In this document: positions 16,929 to 26,083 of the stretch, one piece after another
Layout of the letters: the number at the start of each line of letters is the position of its first letter
How positions within the stretch are numbered: the stretch's first letter is position 1
From: Chryseobacterium formosense
Lineage (GTDB): Bacteria > Bacteroidota > Bacteroidia > Flavobacteriales > Weeksellaceae
Direction of reading: 5' to 3'
Length of the DNA stretch: 64,000 nt
Assembly (NCBI RefSeq): GCF_900116415.1
Contig: NZ_FPAP01000001.1
Location: 62,001 to 126,000 of the forward strand
Position numbers and translations under genes: made by a program
Notes under the pieces: model-generated
The model's database searches: none
Told to the model about the DNA's origin: nothing
The model's input: the letters and a program-made list of their open reading frames with translations, nothing else

Positions 16929-18473
16929 TTATTTCGGTTCAAGAACACTAATAGGAATAATACATTCCTCCAAAGAAATTCCGCCGTGCTGATAGGTTTC
17001 TTTGTAATAATTTACAAAATGATTATAATTTTTAGGATACGCTAAAAAGATATTATTCTTTGCAAAAATATATTTGGAGCTTAAATTTCCTTTCGGTAAA
17101 AATAGTTTTTCAGGATTTGTAACTGCCCAAACGTCACCATCGTCATAAGTCAGGCTTTTTCCGGTTTTATAACGGATGTTGGTTGATGTTTCTCTGTCAC
17201 CGACAACGCGGCTTGGTTTTTTCACATAAACCGTTCCATGATCGGTTGTAATAACTAATTTAAATCCGCTTTCTGCAGCTAATTTAATGATCTTTAGTAT
17301 TGAAGAATTCTCAAACCAGTTCATTGTCAAAGATCTGAACGTTTTATCATCTCTGATTAGCTGATCAACAATATGATTATCGGTCTTAGCGTGAGAAAGA
17401 ATATCGATAAAGTTGTAAACAATCACCAAAAGATCATTGTTTTTATGCTGATTGAAATCATCATAGATTTTTCTTTCAAAATCGGCATTCAGAACTTTAA
17501 GATACTTCATCGATTTTGAGCTTAAACCAACTCTTTTCATCTGATCTTCCAGGAAATCACGCTCAAATTCATTTTTATTCCCTTCTTCATTATCGTTAAA
17601 CCATTTATCAGGGAAACGTTTTTCAATTTCTGAAGGTAAAAGTCCGGCAAAGAAAGAGTTTCTTGCGTATTGAGTCGCTGTTGGAAGAATACTGTAATAA
17701 TAATCTTCAGATACCTTATTATAATGCTTGGTAAATAAAGGTTCGATTACTTTCCACTGATCGTATCGTAGGTTGTCGATCATTAAAAGCAAAACTTTTT
17801 CTTTTTCCATCTCCGGTTTTACTTTATCTTTAAATAAAGTATGGCTCATCATCGGTTTTTCTGAGCCATTTAGCCAGTCTTCGTAATTATTTTCAATAAA
17901 TTTTGCAAACTGAATATTCGCTTCCTCTTTCTGCGATTGCAAAAGATCTGCAAATTCGTTATCGGTCACTTTATCAAATTTAAGTTCCCAGTTCACTATT
18001 TTTTTATAATATTCAGCCCAATCCTGATAGGTTCTTAAATAAGAAAGCTCCATCGAAAGATTTCTGAATTCCTGCTGATACTGAAGAATTGTTTTTTGCT
18101 CTACAAGATTATCTTCCTGAAGATTTTTCTTTAATGAAAGCAAAATCTGGTTCGGATTTACAGGCTTCAGAATATAATCTGAGATCTGTGACCCGATTGC
18201 TTCTTCCATGATATGCTCTTCTTCGCTTTTGGTAACCATCACGATTTTCAGAGAACTGTCTTTTTCTTTGATCATCGGAATGGCTTCAAGGCCGGAAATT
18301 CCCGGCATATTTTCGTCGATTAATGTTAAATCAAATTTTTCTGAGTCAATCAGTTCCAAAGCCTCATTCACATTGTTTACCGGAGTTACATGGTAACCTT
18401 TCTTTTCGAGGAAAACAATATGCGGTTTTAGTAAATCTATTTCATCATCAATCCATAATATTTTGTCTGACAT
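16929..18473 (-). CDS. porX: T9SS response regulator with PglZ domain, PorX
   Basis: A 514-residue protein with an N-terminal CheY-like receiver domain (about 1-120: acidic IDDE at 8-11, phosphorylatable D53 in LIDENMPG, YILKPVNP), a linker, and a C-terminal PglZ/alkaline-phosphatase-like domain (LLLMIDNLRYDQW, YSILPTATQYARNSFFAGLLP, VIVYNFIDILSHA, LVITTDHGTVYVKKPS). This architecture is that of PorX, which with PorY and SigP controls type IX secretion genes in Porphyromonas, and whose PglZ domain has phosphodiesterase activity. No sensor kinase gene is adjacent. Three T9SS cargo genes lie elsewhere in the window. Confidence 0.93.
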   Translation of the reverse strand: MSDKILWIDDEIDLLKPHIVFLEKKGYHVTPVNNVNEALELIDSEKFDLTLIDENMPGISGLEAIPMIKEKDSSLKIVMVTKSEEEHIMEEAIGSQISDYILKPVNPNQILLSLKKNLQEDNLVEQKTILQYQQEFRNLSMELSYLRTYQDWAEYYKKIVNWELKFDKVTDNEFADLLQSQKEEANIQFAKFIENNYEDWLNGSEKPMMSHTLFKDKVKPEMEKEKVLLLMIDNLRYDQWKVIEPLFTKHYNKVSEDYYYSILPTATQYARNSFFAGLLPSEIEKRFPDKWFNDNEEGNKNEFERDFLEDQMKRVGLSSKSMKYLKVLNADFERKIYDDFNQHKNNDLLVIVYNFIDILSHAKTDNHIVDQLIRDDKTFRSLTMNWFENSSILKIIKLAAESGFKLVITTDHGTVYVKKPSRVVGDRETSTNIRYKTGKSLTYDDGDVWAVTNPEKLFLPKGNLSSKYIFAKNNIFLAYPKNYNHFVNYYKETYQHGGISLEECIIPISVLEPK

Positions 18474-18681
18474 ACAAGTTTATTTTTTATGCGGATTATA
18501 GTATCAAAACTTTGACCAAAACTTGGTAAAATCTCCCAATTTAATGAGCTGAAAAGTTAAATCTTAGTTAAAGATTTTCGATAAATATTTAATCCTGAAT
18601 TATTCTATGAAGATAAGATAAATACTGCGATTTTTAAACAAATTTTAATCTTTATATTTCAAATAATAATTGTCTGTTTTC

Positions 18682-18710
18682 TTTGAATTGACATTAAAAA
18701 CTTAATTTTG
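18682..18710 (+). promoter_or_regulatory. Promoter of the HD phosphohydrolase gene
   Basis: TTTG (18682-18685), 17 bases, then TAATTTTG (18703-18710) match the Bacteroidota promoter pattern well. The TTG inside the -7 box is in frame with the gene and can be mistaken for a start codon. Confidence 0.7.
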
Positions 18711-18731
18711 CAATTGTCTCACAATACTTCC

Positions 18732-19937
18732 ATGCAGAATAAGCTTAAAATTATCAACGATCCGGTACACGGTTTTATCAAAATTCCTCACGAAATCTTA
18801 TTTGATGTTATCGAACATCCCTATTTTCAAAGATTAAGAAGAATTTCGCAGACCGGACTTTTAAATTTAATTTTTCCAGGTGCAACGCATACGAGATTTC
18901 ACCATGCTATCGGTGCAATGCATCTGATGTTTACCGCTTTGGAAACATTAAAACAGAAAGGTGTTGAAATTTCTCCTGATGAAGAAAAAGGCGCCATGTT
19001 GGCAATTCTGATGCATGATATTGGTCACGGTCCGTTTTCGCACGCTTTAGAAAGTATGTTAATGGATGATTGGCATCATGAAAATCTTTCCTTATTATTA
19101 ATGAACAGATTAAATGATGAGTTTAATGGTGAGTTATCAACGGCGATTGAGATGTTTCAGGGGAAATACCACAGAAAGTTTTTTAATCAGTTAATCAGTT
19201 CGCAACTGGATGTAGACCGCTTGGATTATTTGAACAGAGACAGCTTTTTTACGGGAGTTTCAGAAGGAAATATCAATACACAAAGAATTATTTCGATGAT
19301 GAACGTTTGCAAAGAAGAATTGGTTATCGATGCGAAAGGTGTTTATTCGATTGAGAACTTCCTTACTGCAAGAATGTTTATGTATTGGCAGGTTTATTAT
19401 CATAAAACTTCCGCTTTGGCAGAATTTATTTTGGTTAAAATTTTAGAAAGAGCAAAATATCTGGCTTCTGAAGGCGTCGATTTACCTGCAACCGAAAATT
19501 TAAAATATTTTTTACACAGAGGAAAAAGCGCTGCAACCGATGAAGATGTTGAACGTTTTACGCAACTTGATGATAATGATGTGATTCAGGCAATGAAATT
19601 GTGGCAGAAATCTGATGATTTTATCTTGTCTTATTGGTGTCAATGTGTCATTCAGCGAAATCTTCCTAAAACCATTATTTCGTCACATCCTTTTGATGAA
19701 AATTTTATTGATGAAAAAATAAGAAATACAAACGAATTTTTCGGAATCGATAACGGAAAAGAACTGGTGCACGAAATTACAAGAAGTCTTCTTCCTTATA
19801 ATACAGAAAAACAGCCGATTTATCTGTTACAGAAAAGTGGTGAAGTTCTGAGACTGGACGAGTCGGAAGATCAGCTTTTGTCAGGATTGATCGTTCATAA
19901 AACCAAAAGATATATTCTTACTTTCCCAAGATTATAA
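18732..19937 (+). CDS. HD-domain phosphohydrolase (COG1078, dNTPase/SAMHD1-like)
   Basis: A 401-residue HD-superfamily protein. The N-terminus KIINDPVHGFIKIP is typical of COG1078. Metal-binding residues are seen in RFHHAIGA, LMHDIGHGPFSHALE (H95-D96) and LDVDRLDYLNRDSFFTGV. Relatives are dNTP triphosphohydrolases, but substrate specificity varies and is not shown here. An upstream in-frame TTG at 18708 lies inside the promoter, so ATG 18732 is the chosen start. The gene is divergent from porX. Confidence 0.88.
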   Translation: MQNKLKIINDPVHGFIKIPHEILFDVIEHPYFQRLRRISQTGLLNLIFPGATHTRFHHAIGAMHLMFTALETLKQKGVEISPDEEKGAMLAILMHDIGHGPFSHALESMLMDDWHHENLSLLLMNRLNDEFNGELSTAIEMFQGKYHRKFFNQLISSQLDVDRLDYLNRDSFFTGVSEGNINTQRIISMMNVCKEELVIDAKGVYSIENFLTARMFMYWQVYYHKTSALAEFILVKILERAKYLASEGVDLPATENLKYFLHRGKSAATDEDVERFTQLDDNDVIQAMKLWQKSDDFILSYWCQCVIQRNLPKTIISSHPFDENFIDEKIRNTNEFFGIDNGKELVHEITRSLLPYNTEKQPIYLLQKSGEVLRLDESEDQLLSGLIVHKTKRYILTFPRL

Positions 19938-20013
19938 TAAGATTTTCTCTTACACTTTCAAGATTGATGTGTGATTTTTTCTTAAATAAATACTAAAATC
20001 TATATTCCAAATG

Positions 20014-20042
20014 TTTGCGAATAAGAGAATTTCTTATCTTTG
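20014..20042 (+). promoter_or_regulatory. Promoter of the lpxD-lpxC/fabZ-lpxA operon
   Basis: TTTG (20014-20017), 17 bases, then TATCTTTG (20035-20042) form a near-ideal promoter. The box ends only 6 bases before the lpxD ATG, so the mRNA probably has almost no leader. Confidence 0.75.
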
Positions 20043-20048
20043 CAGAAT

Positions 20049-21080
20049 ATGGAATTTACAGCTTCGCAAATTGCAAGTTTTATCAACGGAAAAATTATAG
20101 GCGACGAAAATGCGCTTATTACCGGCGTTTCACCGATCGAAAGCGGGGAATCCGGTCATCTTTCCTTTGTTGCGCAGGATCGTTTTGCGCATCATTTAGA
20201 TACTTCAAAATGTTCGGTACTTATTGTTACCGAGACGCTTATCAATAAAGACCAATATAATCCTACCATTATTGCCGTAAAAGATGCTTATCTTTCTTTT
20301 CAGATTTTAATGAATCTTTATCAGGAAATGCAAGGCAGAAAAGAAGGCATTGAAGATGGCTCTTCGATTCACGAAACTGCCGTAATCGGAGATAAAGTAT
20401 ATATCGGAGCGTTTACTTATGTGTCAGAAAAAGCAAAAATTGGTGAAGGTTCACAGGTTTTTCCTCAGGTCTACATTGGTAAAGGAGTGAAAATTGGTAA
20501 AAACTGTAAGATCGACAGTGGTGCTAGAATTTATGATTATTGCATTATCGGAGATAATTGTGTGATACACTCCAACACCGTTATAGGTGGTGATGGATTT
20601 GGTTTTCAGCCGACTCCTGAAGGTTTTCAGAAGATTCCTCAGCTGGGAAATGTTATTATTGAAGATGATGTGGAAATCGGTTCAAACTGTAGCATCGACA
20701 GAGCGACAATTGGCTCTACGATGATTGGCAAAGGTACTAAAATAGATAATCTGATTCAGATTGCACACAACGTAAAAATCGGAGCTAACAACGTCATTGC
20801 TGCTCAGGCAGGAATTGCAGGTTCTACAACCATCGGCGACTGGAATCAAATTGGCGGTCAGGTCGGCATTGTAGGTCATATAAAAATAGGTAATCAGGTG
20901 AAAATTCAGGCGCAGAGTGGAGTAAACTCAAGCGTTAATGATAAAGAAACCGTGTATGGTTCACCTGCGATTAGTTACAACGACTATCTTAGAAGCTACG
21001 TGCATTTCAGGAACCTTCCTGAACTTGCGAAAAGAATAAATAATCTTGAGAATAACTCAAAAGATCATACTAATGAGTGA
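20049..21080 (+). CDS. lpxD: UDP-3-O-(3-hydroxyacyl)glucosamine N-acyltransferase
   Basis: LpxD adds the second hydroxyacyl chain in lipid A synthesis. The 343-residue protein has the N-terminal uridine-binding domain (MEFTASQIASFINGKIIGDE, then SGHLSFV) and a long left-handed beta-helix of hexapeptide repeats. The catalytic His is H240 in IQIAHNVKIG, and NTVIGGDGFGFQP is an LpxD signature. A TTG at 20040 is in frame but lies in the promoter; ATG 20049 is the true start. The gene overlaps the next by 8 bases. Confidence 0.94.
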   Translation: MEFTASQIASFINGKIIGDENALITGVSPIESGESGHLSFVAQDRFAHHLDTSKCSVLIVTETLINKDQYNPTIIAVKDAYLSFQILMNLYQEMQGRKEGIEDGSSIHETAVIGDKVYIGAFTYVSEKAKIGEGSQVFPQVYIGKGVKIGKNCKIDSGARIYDYCIIGDNCVIHSNTVIGGDGFGFQPTPEGFQKIPQLGNVIIEDDVEIGSNCSIDRATIGSTMIGKGTKIDNLIQIAHNVKIGANNVIAAQAGIAGSTTIGDWNQIGGQVGIVGHIKIGNQVKIQAQSGVNSSVNDKETVYGSPAISYNDYLRSYVHFRNLPELAKRINNLENNSKDHTNE

Positions 21081-22470
21081 TATGCAAAAAACCCTTCAGG
21101 AAGAAGTTACTCTTTCCGGAATTGGTCTTCATACTGGTAAAGAAGTAAAATTAACCATTAAACCTGCGAAAGAAAATACAGGTTTTGTTTTCGTAAGAAC
21201 AGATTTGGAGGGGCATCCTCAGGTCGAAGCCGATGTTAATTATGTTGTAGCAACAGAAAGAGGAACGACATTAGAAAAATTAGGTGTTAAAATCAATACT
21301 TGTGAGCACCTTTTGGCTGCTTTGGTAGGTTGCGATATAGATAACGCAATTTTAGAGATGAATGCTTCTGAGCCACCAATCTTAGATGGTTCATCAAAAT
21401 TTTTCGTAGAAGCTATCGAAAGTGTTGGTGTTGTAGAACAAACTGTTGCAAGAGAATATCTTGTTGTAAAAGAAGTGTTGAGCTACAGCGATCCCGCAAC
21501 AGGCTCAGAAATTACAATCATCCCTTCAGATACGTATGAAGTGACTACAATGGTAGATTTTGGGACTAAAGTTTTAGGAACTCAAAATGCTACATTAAAA
21601 AATATTTCAGAATTTAAAGAAGAAATTTCTTCTGCAAGAACATTCAGCTTTTTGCACGAATTGGAAATGCTTCTTGACCACGGTTTGATAAAAGGTGGAG
21701 ATATTTCTAATGCAATTGTATATGTTGATAAAGATTTAACTCCCGAAACAACCGAAAAATTAAAAACAGCCTTTGGTAAAGACCACGTGTCAATAAGACC
21801 AAATGGAATTTTAGATAATTTAACTCTAAACTTTCCGAACGAAGCTGCAAGACACAAATTATTGGATGTAATCGGTGATTTGGCTTTATGCGGAGTTAAA
21901 ATTAAAGGTAAAATTATAGCCAACAAACCAGGACATTTTGTAAATACCCAGTTCGCTAAAAAGCTGAATCGTCAGTGGAAATTACAGAGAAAGAAAAACG
22001 TTCCTGATTTCGATTTAAACAAAGAACCGGTTTTTGATATCAACGGGATTATGAGATTAATGCCGCATCGTTATCCGTTTTTATTGATTGACAAAGTTCT
22101 TGAGCTTTCAGATACCCATGTTGTAGGTTTAAAAAATGTAACGTTCAACGAACCTTTTTTCGTAGGTCATTTTCCTAAAGAACCGGTTATGCCAGGAGTT
22201 TTACAGGTTGAAGCTTTAGCTCAGACAGGTGGGATTTTAGTTTTGGCGAGCGTTCCGGATCCTGAAAACTATTCGACTTACTTCATTAAAATTGACAAGG
22301 TTAAATTTAAAAGAAAAGTAATTCCTGGAGACACCTTAGTTTTCAAAATTGAATTGATAACACCAATCAGAAGAGGTATTGTTCACATGCAGGGTTACGG
22401 ATATGTAGGAGATACTGTTGCTGTAGAAGCAGAACTAATGGCTCAAGTTGCAAAAAATAAAATTGATTAA
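21073..22470 (+). CDS. lpxC/fabZ: Bifunctional LpxC deacetylase / FabZ dehydratase
   Basis: This is the fusion usual in Bacteroidota. The N-terminal part (about 1-305) is the zinc UDP-3-O-acyl-GlcNAc deacetylase LpxC, with CEHLLAAL (H79), PPILDGSSKFFVEAI and SARTFSFLHE. The C-terminal part (about 315-465) is 3-hydroxyacyl-ACP dehydratase FabZ, with MPHRYPFLLIDKV and GHFPKEPVMPGVLQVEALAQ. The fusion joins lipid A commitment to fatty-acid dehydration. The start at 21073 overlaps the lpxD stop; ATG 21082 is the alternative, and an in-frame TTG at 21046 was not used. Confidence 0.95.
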   Translation: MSDMQKTLQEEVTLSGIGLHTGKEVKLTIKPAKENTGFVFVRTDLEGHPQVEADVNYVVATERGTTLEKLGVKINTCEHLLAALVGCDIDNAILEMNASEPPILDGSSKFFVEAIESVGVVEQTVAREYLVVKEVLSYSDPATGSEITIIPSDTYEVTTMVDFGTKVLGTQNATLKNISEFKEEISSARTFSFLHELEMLLDHGLIKGGDISNAIVYVDKDLTPETTEKLKTAFGKDHVSIRPNGILDNLTLNFPNEAARHKLLDVIGDLALCGVKIKGKIIANKPGHFVNTQFAKKLNRQWKLQRKKNVPDFDLNKEPVFDINGIMRLMPHRYPFLLIDKVLELSDTHVVGLKNVTFNEPFFVGHFPKEPVMPGVLQVEALAQTGGILVLASVPDPENYSTYFIKIDKVKFKRKVIPGDTLVFKIELITPIRRGIVHMQGYGYVGDTVAVEAELMAQVAKNKID

Positions 22471-23259
22471 ATGATTCATCAATTAGCGGCCGTAGATAAA
22501 CGTGCAAAAATTGGCAAAAATGTAGTGGTAGAACCTTTCACAACAATTGCTGCAGATGTAGAAATTGGTGAAGGTACATGGATAGGGTCTAACGTAACCA
22601 TTATGGATGGTGCAAGAATCGGAAAAAATTGTAAAATTTTCCCGGGAACTGTAATTTCTGCGATTCCTCAGGATTTGAAGTTCGAAGGAGAAGATACACA
22701 GACGATCATTGGAGATAATACAACCTTGAGAGAATGTGTTACTGTAAATAAAGGGACAAAAGCTTTAGGATATACCAAAGTAGGAGAAAACTGTCTGATT
22801 ATGGCAACTTCCCACGTAGCGCACGATTGCATTATCGGAAATAATGTGATTATTGCAAACGGCTGCGGTATTGCTGGTCACGTTGAAATCGGCGACTTTA
22901 CAGTGATGGGAGGTCTTTCTGCCATTCAGCAATTCGGTAAAATCGGAAAACACGCAATGGTTTCAGGAGGATCACTGGTGAGAAAAGATATTCCGCCTTA
23001 CATTAAAGTAGGTAGAGAGCCCATTTCTTATGCCGGAATTAATTCTGTAGGTTTAAGAAGAAGAGGTTTTACTAATGATAAGATTTTCGAAATTCAGAAA
23101 ATTTACAGATATATCTTCCAGATGAAAATGAATGTTACCCAAGCATTAATTCATATCGAAAAAGAAATGCTTCCGACTGCTGAAAGAGATGAAATTTTAG
23201 AATTTATCAAAAACTCTCCTGGAGGTATTGTAAAGGGATACGGAACAGGAAAAGAATAA
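22471..23259 (+). CDS. lpxA: Acyl-ACP--UDP-N-acetylglucosamine O-acyltransferase
   Basis: LpxA performs the first acylation of UDP-GlcNAc in lipid A synthesis. The 262-residue protein is a left-handed beta-helix of hexapeptide repeats (GEGTWIGSN, IGKNCKIFPG, IGDNTTLRE) with the catalytic His in TSHVAHDCIIG and the family segment VGREPISYAGINSVGLRRRGF. Its ATG follows the lpxC/fabZ stop with no gap, so translation is probably coupled. Confidence 0.95.
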   Translation: MIHQLAAVDKRAKIGKNVVVEPFTTIAADVEIGEGTWIGSNVTIMDGARIGKNCKIFPGTVISAIPQDLKFEGEDTQTIIGDNTTLRECVTVNKGTKALGYTKVGENCLIMATSHVAHDCIIGNNVIIANGCGIAGHVEIGDFTVMGGLSAIQQFGKIGKHAMVSGGSLVRKDIPPYIKVGREPISYAGINSVGLRRRGFTNDKIFEIQKIYRYIFQMKMNVTQALIHIEKEMLPTAERDEILEFIKNSPGGIVKGYGTGKE

Positions 23260-23336
23260 TTTAGAATAAAAAATAACTATAAAAAAAATCGAGTTTATAG
23301 ATTTAAACTTTAAACCCGAAACTTTAAACCAAAAGT

Positions 23337-23900
23337 ATGGCAACAAGTAACGATATCAGAAAAGGCCTTTGCATTGAATACAGCAATGATATTTTTAAAG
23401 TAATCGAATTTCTTCACGTAAAACCAGGAAAAGGTCCTGCTTTCGTAAGAACAAAACTAAAATCGGTAACCAACGGTAAAGTGATCGACAATACTTTCTC
23501 TGCAGGTCACAAAATTGATGAAGTAAAGGTGATCACAAGAAAATTCCAGTATCTTTATGATGATGAGAACGGTTTCCACTTTATGAATAACGAAGATTTT
23601 TCTCAATTATATTTAAACAAAGACATGATTGAAAACTCAAACCTGATGAAAGCAGGTGAGGAAGTGACAATCATTCTTAAAGAAGTTGACGAAACTCCGC
23701 TTTCTGCAGAATTGCCGCAGTCAGTTTATCTTGAAGTTGTAGAAGCAGATCCTGGAGTAAAAGGAAATACAGCAACAAATGCTCTGAAAAATGCAATCGT
23801 TGAGACAGGAGCAAGAGTAATGGTTCCTTTGTTCATCGAGCCGGGAGACAAAATCAAAGTGAGCACAGAAGACGGTTCTTACCTTGAAAGAGTAAAATAA
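23337..23900 (+). CDS. efp: Translation elongation factor P
   Basis: EF-P relieves ribosome stalling at proline stretches. The 187-residue protein has the three-domain EF-P layout: the KOW-like N-terminal domain with the tip Lys32 in KPGKGPAF, the central OB domain, and a C-terminal domain ending DKIKVSTEDGSYLERVK. No EpmA/EpmB-type modification gene is adjacent. It lies 77 bases after lpxA and ends in its own terminator. Confidence 0.95.
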   Translation: MATSNDIRKGLCIEYSNDIFKVIEFLHVKPGKGPAFVRTKLKSVTNGKVIDNTFSAGHKIDEVKVITRKFQYLYDDENGFHFMNNEDFSQLYLNKDMIENSNLMKAGEEVTIILKEVDETPLSAELPQSVYLEVVEADPGVKGNTATNALKNAIVETGARVMVPLFIEPGDKIKVSTEDGSYLERVK

Positions 23901-23910
23901 AATAGCAGGA

Positions 23911-23940
23911 AGCTGGAAGCATGAGGTTTCCAGCTTTCTT
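23911..23940 (+). terminator. Terminator after efp
   Basis: An 8-bp perfect stem (23911-23918 with 23928-23935) followed by a T-rich stretch, 10 bases after the efp stop. Confidence 0.6.
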
Positions 23941-23987
23941 ATTATAAAAGCTTTTCGATATTGTTCGTGAGCCTTTTTTATTTTTAT

Positions 23988-24067
23988 GGCAGCAATTTCC
24001 GTCTTCCACTCCCGCTTTTTTGCTACACTTTGTTTCGCAAAAAGAGCTCCGTTCAAGCCGGGCTGCA
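23988..24067. repeat. Intergenic palindromic element, type A (copy 1)
   Basis: Part of the 300-base gap 23901-24200. The left flank (AGCAATTTCCGTCTTCC) and right flank (GAGCTC...CCGGGCTGC) enclose an imperfect hairpin (24015-24023 with 24037-24045). The layout and flank sequences resemble the element at 43444-43558, which has a different core. It looks like a family of dispersed short repeats. Confidence 0.5.
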
Positions 24068-24090
24068 ATGTACACAGAAAAACAAATTTT

Positions 24091-24199
24091 GTCAAGTTTT
24101 CAGATCTTGGCAAAGTTGATTTAAGTAAAGCATCATTAGAAACCTTGTTAAGTTTTTAAACTTTGACAAGGTTGATTTAAAACAAACATCATTTAAAAA
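24091..24199. repeat. Imperfect tandem duplication (about 52 bp) before the LpxD paralogue
   Basis: Two related units (24091-24142 and 24147-24199) each contain a TTGnnAAG / CTTnGnCAA inverted repeat followed by GTTGATTTAA and CATCATT. The second ends at the ATG of the next gene. This could be a regulatory duplication or a degenerate dispersed repeat. Nothing else is seen in this gap. Confidence 0.5.
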
Positions 24200-24200
24200 T

Positions 24201-25103
24201 ATGACGTTTCATCAGCCACAAAAACTTAAAACGATTGCTGATCTCATCGGAGCAAAATTTATCGGCTCTGAAGATTTCGAAGTTTTGGGAACCAACGAAA
24301 TTCATCGTGTAAAAGCAGGAGAAATCGTTTTCGTCAATCATCCAAAATATTACGAAAAAGCACTGAATTCTGCTGCAACCATTATCTTAATCGATAAAGA
24401 AGTAGAATGCCCCGAAGGAAAAGCACTTTTGGTTTCTGAAGACCCTTTCAGAGATTTTAATAAAATCAACACGCACTTTACAAGAATTTACAACTTCACG
24501 GAGACCCTTCATGATGTTGAAATAGGAGAGGGTACAAAAATTCATCCTTCCGCGGTCATCGGAAATAATGTAACCATCGGAAAAAACACTTTAATTTTCC
24601 CAAATGTAGTTATAGGAGACAGAACGATTATTGGAGATAATGTGGTGATACAGTCCAATACCGTTTTAGGTGGTGATGCTTTCTATTACAGAAAACTGAA
24701 CGGAAATTTCGACCGTTTGATTTCGGTGGGAAATGTCATTATTGAAAACAACGTAGAAATCGGAAACGGCTGTACCATCGACAGAGGAGTTACAGATTCT
24801 ACAATTATCGGTGAAGGTTCGGTCTTAGATAATCAGATTCAGATTGGTCATGATACAGTTATCGGAAAAAAATGTCTCATCGCTTCTCAGGTTGGTGTTG
24901 CAGGGTGCTGTATCATCGGTGATGAGGTAACTTTATGGGGACAGGTGGGGATCGCTTCAGGAAATAATATTGAAAGCGGTTCTGTACTTTTAGGTAAAAC
25001 AGGAGTCAACCGTGACCTTAAAAAAGGAACGTACATCGGAATGTTTGCCGAAGATTATAAAACTTACCTGAAAAAAGAGGTGAAATTGAGAAATCTTGAG
25101 TAA
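24201..25103 (+). CDS. LpxD-like acyltransferase paralogue
   Basis: A 300-residue left-handed beta-helix protein related to LpxD. The N-terminal part ([29 protein letters not shown]) is like the LpxD uridine-binding domain, and the hexapeptide helix contains [12 protein letters not shown] and H217 in [10 protein letters not shown] at the position of the catalytic His. It is about 43 residues shorter than the lpxD product at 20049. Paralogues of this type accompany LpxD in many Bacteroidota; the substrate is not known. The lpxD at 20049 is in the lipid A operon, so this copy probably has another role or acyl specificity. Confidence 0.8.
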   Translation: MTFHQPQKLKTIADLIGAKFIGSEDFEVLGTNEIHRVKAGEIVFVNHPKYYEKALNSAATIILIDKEVECPEGKALLVSEDPFRDFNKINTHFTRIYNFTETLHDVEIGEGTKIHPSAVIGNNVTIGKNTLIFPNVVIGDRTIIGDNVVIQSNTVLGGDAFYYRKLNGNFDRLISVGNVIIENNVEIGNGCTIDRGVTDSTIIGEGSVLDNQIQIGHDTVIGKKCLIASQVGVAGCCIIGDEVTLWGQVGIASGNNIESGSVLLGKTGVNRDLKKGTYIGMFAEDYKTYLKKEVKLRNLE

Positions 25104-25143
25104 ACAAATTGCTCTGATTTATTTAAAATCAAAGAAAAATAAG

Positions 25144-25151
25144 TAAATTTG
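25144..25151 (+). promoter_or_regulatory. Putative -7 box for sucD
   Basis: TAAATTTG matches TAnnTTTG, 43 bases before the sucD ATG. No convincing -33 element at normal spacing. Confidence 0.45.
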
Positions 25152-25194
25152 TGAGCATTAATAAAATAAGAAAATAAATTTAAAAAACAATAAA

Positions 25195-26067
25195 ATGTCA
25201 ATTTTAGTAAACAAAGATTCTAAAGTAATTGTACAAGGATTTACTGGTAACGAAGGTACTTTCCACGCAGGTCAGATGATTGAGTACGGAACAAACGTAG
25301 TAGGTGGAGTTACTCCCGGAAAAGGAGGAAGCGAGCACTTAGGAAAGCCGGTATTCAACACTGTTGCTGATGCTGTATCTAAAGCTGGAGCAAACGTAAG
25401 TATTATTTTCGTACCACCTGCATTTGCTGCAGACGCTATCATGGAAGCTGCTGAAGCAGGTATTAAAGTGATCGTTTGTATTACTGAAGGTATTCCTGTT
25501 GCAGATATGGTAAAAGTAAAATCTTATATCGCAGACAGAGAGTGCAGATTAATCGGGCCAAACTGTCCTGGAATCATCACTTCTGAAGAAGCTAAAATTG
25601 GTATTATGCCAGGTTTCGTTTTCAAAAAAGGTAAAGTAGGTATTGTTTCAAAATCAGGAACTCTTACTTATGAAGCTGCTGATCAGGTGGTAAGAGCTGG
25701 TTACGGTATTTCTACTGCAATCGGAATCGGTGGTGACCCAATTATCGGAACTACAACTAAAGAAGCTTTAGAATTGTTCATCAACGACCCGGAAACTGAA
25801 GCGGTTGTAATGATCGGAGAAATCGGTGGTGGTCTTGAAGCTGAAGCTGCAAGATGGTATAAAGCTAGTGGTTCTACGAAGCCTGTTGTAGGTTTCATCG
25901 CTGGACAAACTGCTCCTAAAGGAAGAACAATGGGTCACGCTGGAGCAATTGTTGGTGGTGCAGAAGATACAGCTCAGGCAAAAATGGAAATCATGAGAGA
26001 AAACGGTATCAACGTAGTAGATTCCCCTGCTGACATCGGTGCTACCGTAGCAAAAATCTTAGGATAA
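25195..26067 (+). CDS. sucD: Succinate--CoA ligase, alpha subunit
   Basis: The alpha subunit of succinyl-CoA synthetase in the TCA cycle. The 290-residue protein has the CoA-binding Rossmann domain ([27 protein letters not shown]), the GPNCPGIIT motif, and the phosphohistidine loop with H248 in GHAGAIVGG. The beta-subunit gene sucC is not adjacent, which is usual in flavobacteria. It probably forms a short transcript with the following barrel gene, 16 bases downstream. Confidence 0.96.
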   Translation: MSILVNKDSKVIVQGFTGNEGTFHAGQMIEYGTNVVGGVTPGKGGSEHLGKPVFNTVADAVSKAGANVSIIFVPPAFAADAIMEAAEAGIKVIVCITEGIPVADMVKVKSYIADRECRLIGPNCPGIITSEEAKIGIMPGFVFKKGKVGIVSKSGTLTYEAADQVVRAGYGISTAIGIGGDPIIGTTTKEALELFINDPETEAVVMIGEIGGGLEAEAARWYKASGSTKPVVGFIAGQTAPKGRTMGHAGAIVGGAEDTAQAKMEIMRENGINVVDSPADIGATVAKILG

Positions 26068-26083
26068 TTAAAACAAGCATAAT

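Noticed and set aside
21582..21926. A 114-codon minus-strand open frame inside lpxC/fabZ
   Set aside because: It is fully covered by a well-supported gene and has no family match or promoter.
23721..24113. A 130-codon minus-strand frame over the efp end and the following gap
   Set aside because: Half of it is antisense to efp, and the rest covers a terminator and repeat elements; no protein family is recognised.
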